Origin: Candidatus Poribacteria bacterium
GTDB lineage: Bacteria; Poribacteria; WGA-4E; PCPOR2b
Direction of reading: 5' to 3'
Length of the DNA: 8,140 nt
Assembly: GCA_027296925.1 (NCBI GenBank)
Contig: JAPUIP010000642.1
Coordinates: forward strand, 1 to 8,140
Positions 6,223 to 8,140 of the stretch are shown here, piece by piece. The stretch's first letter is position 1, and every line of letters begins with the position of its first letter. The notes beneath the pieces were generated by a model. The model saw only the letters and a list, made by a program, of their open reading frames with translations, was not told the origin of the DNA and ran no database searches. A program made the position numbers and the translations under genes.

Positions 6223-6977
6223 TGTGTTCCTCCTTGTAAAATATGCTCAAGATTGCCAGCGCAAACCGACGCGAGTTCGGCGTCACTCAGGTTGGTATGA
6301 TGCAGATAAAACAGCATCGGCCCCATCGCATAGCGCGAATACCACGAACCATAGACCAATCGCTCCGCGCCAAACTCGTCGCGCAGGGCTTCGATTTCGC
6401 AAATCGGTTCGTAGCGACTCAACTCCAGGTGGGCGTTGGGCAACGCGGTTAAAACTGGCCGAACCCACAGGGCATGGACATAATGCGCTCCCACCAGGAC
6501 CGATACCAGATCGGGGTAAGCTTGAAGTGTGGTGACCAGGTCGTCGGCATCAGCGTCCAACAGGGGAATCCAGACGGGAATACGCGATTCACTCAGCCAG
6601 GAAAGTAGGGTATTGTAAGCCCAGGGGCGGAAGGGCAAGTCCCGCTGCCCGGTATCGAACAGTCGCACGCAGTCGACTCTCCCTTCGGCGTGAAGTGACT
6701 GAATCTGGCTGAGCGAGTCGGCTGTGGGCATGACCATCCACTGGGGATAGGTGCGCCCGTCGTCGCCCAGCCACGCTTCCAGATAGTTGTTGCCGTCAAT
6801 CGGGCTGATATTTTCAGCTTGCGCGTGGTAGATGAGCGCCCGCTCTACCCCATGCCGATCTAGTTCCGCCAACAACTCGTCCCGGTTGCGGTAGGGGGCT
6901 GGTTCATCTCGTAAATCGCCAACCCGAAGGTTCGCATCAAAAACGGGTACTCTCGGTTTGAAATTGAGTGATGTCAT
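6219..6977 (-). CDS. Amidohydrolase_2-fold protein lacking metal ligands (probable pseudoenzyme)
   Basis: The 252-residue protein has the length and layout of the downstream amidohydrolase but not its metal site. The strand-1 motif reads VFDANLR (D14-A-N16-L-R18) instead of D-x-H-x-H. The barrel lysine is an arginine (VRLFDTG, R105). The F-H-T segment is IPLLDAD. The strand-6 His may survive in VGAHYVH (H165). The terminal FGSD is VYGSWYSRY, with W212 in place of the metal Asp. The family assignment rests on this alignment by position and on a C-terminal 'LSDAELASVCAGNLEHIL' tail typical of the family. I chose the ATG at 6977 because AGGAG lies 5 nt upstream; the frame is open up to 7109, but that would run into the upstream gene. 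Its stop overlaps the next ATG as ATGA. It may be a regulatory or structural partner of the intact enzyme, or a ligand-binding protein. Confidence 0.8.
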   Translation of the reverse strand: MTSLNFKPRVPVFDANLRVGDLRDEPAPYRNRDELLAELDRHGVERALIYHAQAENISPIDGNNYLEAWLGDDGRTYPQWMVMPTADSLSQIQSLHAEGRVDCVRLFDTGQRDLPFRPWAYNTLLSWLSESRIPVWIPLLDADADDLVTTLQAYPDLVSVLVGAHYVHALWVRPVLTALPNAHLELSRYEPICEIEALRDEFGAERLVYGSWYSRYAMGPMLFYLHHTNLSDAELASVCAGNLEHILQGGTQ

Positions 6978-6982
6978 AAGGT

Positions 6983-6987
6983 CTCCT
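6983..6987 (-). promoter_or_regulatory. Ribosome binding site deciding the degenerate amidohydrolase start
   Basis: AGGAG on the minus strand lies 5 nt before the ATG at 6977. It places the start inside the 47-nt spacer after the racemase-like gene, rather than at the upstream end of the open frame at 7109, which would overlap that gene by 85 nt. Confidence 0.6.
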
Positions 6988-7024
6988 AAACCGATATTTT
7001 TTGCTCCGTTGTCAGTGAAACGCA

Positions 7025-7747
7025 TTACGCGCCACGTCGCTCCGCGAGTAGACTCCCATACCCTTCTGTCGTTTCCTGGCAACCCAACGCCCGCAGGCAC
7101 CCCCAGCATGTCGCTAAGTTGCTGGAGACCACGGGCACACCCAGTTCGTCCTCTAGCTGCGCCAGCACATCAATCGTTCGCAGGTTCGTGCAACTGATAA
7201 ACAGTCCGTCCGCGTCGTCCCGCCAGCCGCGCCGGGCAAAATCGTAAGTCTCTTGCGGTGTCACCTTGCCAATGCTGAACGCATCGACGATACCCATGCC
7301 GGCTATCGCGAGAACTTCGATTCCTTCGTCCTCCAAAAAGCGCTGCTCGAGCACATTGAGTTCGTCCGGGTAAGGTGTGGCGACCACAACGCGACGCACA
7401 CCGAGCGTCCCCAACGCCGCAGCGACGGCACCCGATGTCGTCACCGCCTTCGCCCCACCGACGCGTTCAATGCGGTCGCGCAGTTCGATTTCACCTTCGA
7501 CGCCCTGCACAAAACTGCTGGCGGTACACGCGAAAGCAATCACGTCCATGTGGGCGCTTCCGAGTTCATCCGCGGCGCGTTCGACGTGCTGAAGCATCGC
7601 CTTAGAATCATCGACATCCGACCGGCTGTTGCGCATACGTGCCGCGTAGACGTTGATGCCCTCCGGCACCAGTTGACTGAACTCCGGTTCAACCACGGTA
7701 TTGACTGATGGCACTAACAAGCCAATCCGTCCATTCTGTCCATACAT
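7025..7747 (-). CDS. Asp/Glu racemase superfamily: maleate isomerase or arylmalonate decarboxylase-like
   Basis: The 240-residue protein belongs to the cofactor-free Asp/Glu/hydantoin racemase superfamily. The opening GRIGLLVPSVNTVVEPEF (6-23) is typical of the maleate cis-trans isomerase and arylmalonate decarboxylase branch. Two cysteines sit at the expected catalytic places, C74 in AFACTASSF and C186 in FISCTNLRT. The VVVATPYPDELN segment (121-132) and the PVVSSNLATCWGCLRALG tail are also family-like. Such enzymes isomerise maleate to fumarate or decarboxylate or racemise malonate-type acids through the cysteines. The start at 7747 has AGAGGTG 6 nt upstream; in-frame GTG (7756) and ATG (7753) codons lie within or next to that site. 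It is the first gene of the first unit, 47 nt before the degenerate amidohydrolase. The neighbourhood points to dicarboxylate or aromatic-acid catabolism, but the exact reaction is unresolved. Confidence 0.87.
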   Translation of the reverse strand: MYGQNGRIGLLVPSVNTVVEPEFSQLVPEGINVYAARMRNSRSDVDDSKAMLQHVERAADELGSAHMDVIAFACTASSFVQGVEGEIELRDRIERVGGAKAVTTSGAVAAALGTLGVRRVVVATPYPDELNVLEQRFLEDEGIEVLAIAGMGIVDAFSIGKVTPQETYDFARRGWRDDADGLFISCTNLRTIDVLAQLEDELGVPVVSSNLATCWGCLRALGCQETTEGYGSLLAERRGA

Positions 7748-7753
7748 GACCAT

Positions 7754-7760
7754 CACCTCT
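7754..7760 (-). promoter_or_regulatory. Ribosome binding site deciding the racemase-like gene start
   Basis: AGAGGTG on the minus strand lies 6 nt before the ATG at 7747, which favours that codon over the nearby in-frame GTG at 7756 and ATG at 7753. Confidence 0.55.
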
Positions 7761-7764
7761 CGTG

Positions 7765-7781
7765 TGTTGGATTCACCAACA
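7765..7781. promoter_or_regulatory. Dyad upstream of the first gene, possible operator
   Basis: TGTTGG and CCAACA are perfect 6-bp inverted arms around a 5-nt centre, just upstream of the ribosome site of the racemase-like gene. It could be a repressor operator or an mRNA hairpin. A poor -10-like TTAAAT (minus strand, 7786-7781) partly overlaps it, and I see no convincing -35 box. Confidence 0.3.
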
Positions 7782-7827
7782 TTTAACTGGAGTTGTTCCT
7801 TTTAAGCGAACTTCGGAAGTGTAGGTC

Positions 7828-7881
7828 GGGTATGACGCAGTCTACCCGACGAATCTCAGTCGGGTAGGCGCTGTCATACCC
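7828..7881. repeat. Extra hairpin in the left terminus of the element
   Basis: Outer arms GGGTATGAC (7828-7836) and GTCATACCC (7873-7881) pair over 9 bp. Inner arms TACCCGAC (7843-7850) and GTCGGGTA (7859-7866) pair over 8 bp around an 8-nt loop. A 6x6 internal mismatch separates the two stems. The right end of the element lacks this hairpin. Confidence 0.65.
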
Positions 7882-7926
7882 CATTAGGATCAGGTTAAGC
7901 AGGCTGCTGTGCCAAATACTGAGATA

Positions 7927-7946
7927 CCGACCGTTTCAACGGTCGG
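7927..7946. repeat. 20-nt hairpin 1
   Basis: CCGACCGTTTCAACGGTCGG is a perfect inverted repeat with 9-bp arms around a central TC. The flanking GATACCGACC (7923-7932) also pairs with GGTCGGTATC at 8054-8063, so this hairpin and hairpin 4 bracket the interior of the element. Confidence 0.75.
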
Positions 7947-7964
7947 AGTGTCATGACTCCCTCC

Positions 7965-7988
7965 CGCCGCCGAGTTCAGTCGGTGGCG
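7965..7988. repeat. Hairpin 2
   Basis: CGCCGCCGA (7965-7973) pairs with TCGGTGGCG (7980-7988), with one G-T wobble, around GTTCAG. The centre again contains TTCA, as in hairpin 1. Confidence 0.65.
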
Positions 7989-7998
7989 AGTTTGGCAA

Positions 7999-8018
7999 CG
8001 ATGGATTGAAATCCATCG
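7999..8018. repeat. 20-nt hairpin 3
   Basis: CGATGGATTGAAATCCATCG is a perfect inverted repeat with 9-bp arms around a central GA. The stem sequence differs from hairpins 1 and 4, but the length and the TGAA core are the same. Confidence 0.75.
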
Positions 8019-8039
8019 TGGGAGTCCCCTGATGAAGCG

Positions 8040-8059
8040 CCGACCACTGAAGTGGTCGG
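8040..8059. repeat. 20-nt hairpin 4
   Basis: CCGACCACTGAAGTGGTCGG is a perfect inverted repeat with 9-bp arms around GA. The outer five bases of each arm are identical to those of hairpin 1, and the flank pairs across the element with 7923-7932. Confidence 0.75.
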
Positions 8060-8140
8060 TATCAAGCGATTTCGCGATTTTTACTCTTAACCTGATCCCA
8101 ATGGGGTAGGCGTTGCCATACCCGACCTACGTGAATTCGG

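Larger units (their letters stand above)
7821..8130. mobile_element. MITE-like non-coding element with terminal inverted repeats
   Basis: The left end GTAGGTCGGGTATG (7821-7834) is the exact inverse of 8117-8130. A second pair, TACCCC...GGTTAAG at 7877-7899, inverts 8086-8108 with one mismatch. The interior (about 186 bp) holds no plausible gene but four 20-nt hairpins in succession. The left terminus carries about 42 extra bases (7835-7876) between its two inverted-repeat blocks, where the right terminus has only 8, so the ends are asymmetric. No clear target-site duplication is visible. It looks like a non-autonomous, transposase-dependent element or a highly structured interspersed repeat. 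Confidence 0.6.

Noticed and set aside
6978..7109. N-terminal extension of the degenerate amidohydrolase
   Set aside because: The extension overlaps the upstream gene by 85 nt, has no family-like sequence, and a good ribosome site supports the ATG at 6977.
7253..7708. 151-codon open frame on the plus strand
   Set aside because: It is antisense to the racemase-like gene, which has conserved motifs and both catalytic cysteines.
7927..8059. Possible CRISPR array
   Set aside because: The 20-nt units are individually palindromic and differ in stem sequence. There is no constant direct repeat with regular unique spacers and no cas gene.
1..8140. tRNA, rRNA or known riboswitch
   Set aside because: No cloverleaf, rRNA-like stretch or recognisable riboswitch core was seen in the non-coding parts on either strand.

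Overview
The window looks like chromosomal DNA from an uncultured environmental bacterium. It is moderately GC-rich, every supported gene lies on the minus strand, and the genes are packed as in an operon with good Shine-Dalgarno sites. The content suggests lineages with many paralogues of a few catabolic superfamilies: two phytanoyl-CoA dioxygenase-like (PhyH) oxygenases, three Amidohydrolase_2 TIM-barrel proteins, a five-bladed beta-propeller of the glycosyl-hydrolase-43 type and a maleate-isomerase/arylmalonate-decarboxylase-like protein. Marine or sponge-associated groups such as SAR202 Chloroflexota, Poribacteria or Latescibacterota are plausible. This is inference from gene content and repeat style; no marker gene is present.

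Layout, read in the direction of transcription (right to left). At 7821-8130 lies a non-coding, MITE-like element with terminal inverted repeats and four 20-nt hairpins. The first transcription unit follows: an Asp/Glu racemase-superfamily enzyme (7747-7025), an amidohydrolase-fold protein that has lost its metal ligands (6977-6219), and a canonical amidohydrolase (6222-5473) joined to it by an ATGA overlap. A 246-bp gap (5472-5227) carries a dispersed 20-nt repeat and a strong sigma70-type promoter (TATAAT at 5298-5293). This promoter should drive the second unit: PhyH oxygenase A (5226-4399), PhyH oxygenase B (4370-3525), a doubtful small ORF (3524-3306), a partly degenerate amidohydrolase (3309-2191), a protein of unknown family (2165-1344) and a beta-propeller protein (1269-331). 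Positions 1-290 hold degenerate interspersed repeats and hairpins.

Together the genes read as a small-molecule catabolic or modifying cluster. Possible steps are hydroxylation (or another oxidation) by the PhyH proteins, hydrolysis or decarboxylation by the amidohydrolases, isomerisation or decarboxylation of a dicarboxylate by the racemase-like enzyme, and binding or cleavage of a sugar or glycoside by the propeller. No substrate can be named. No transporter or regulator is present, so the cluster may extend beyond the window. The most unusual points are the absence of the HxD iron motif from both PhyH proteins, the graded loss of metal ligands across the three amidohydrolases, the unknown protein at 1344-2165, and the structured repeat element at the right edge.
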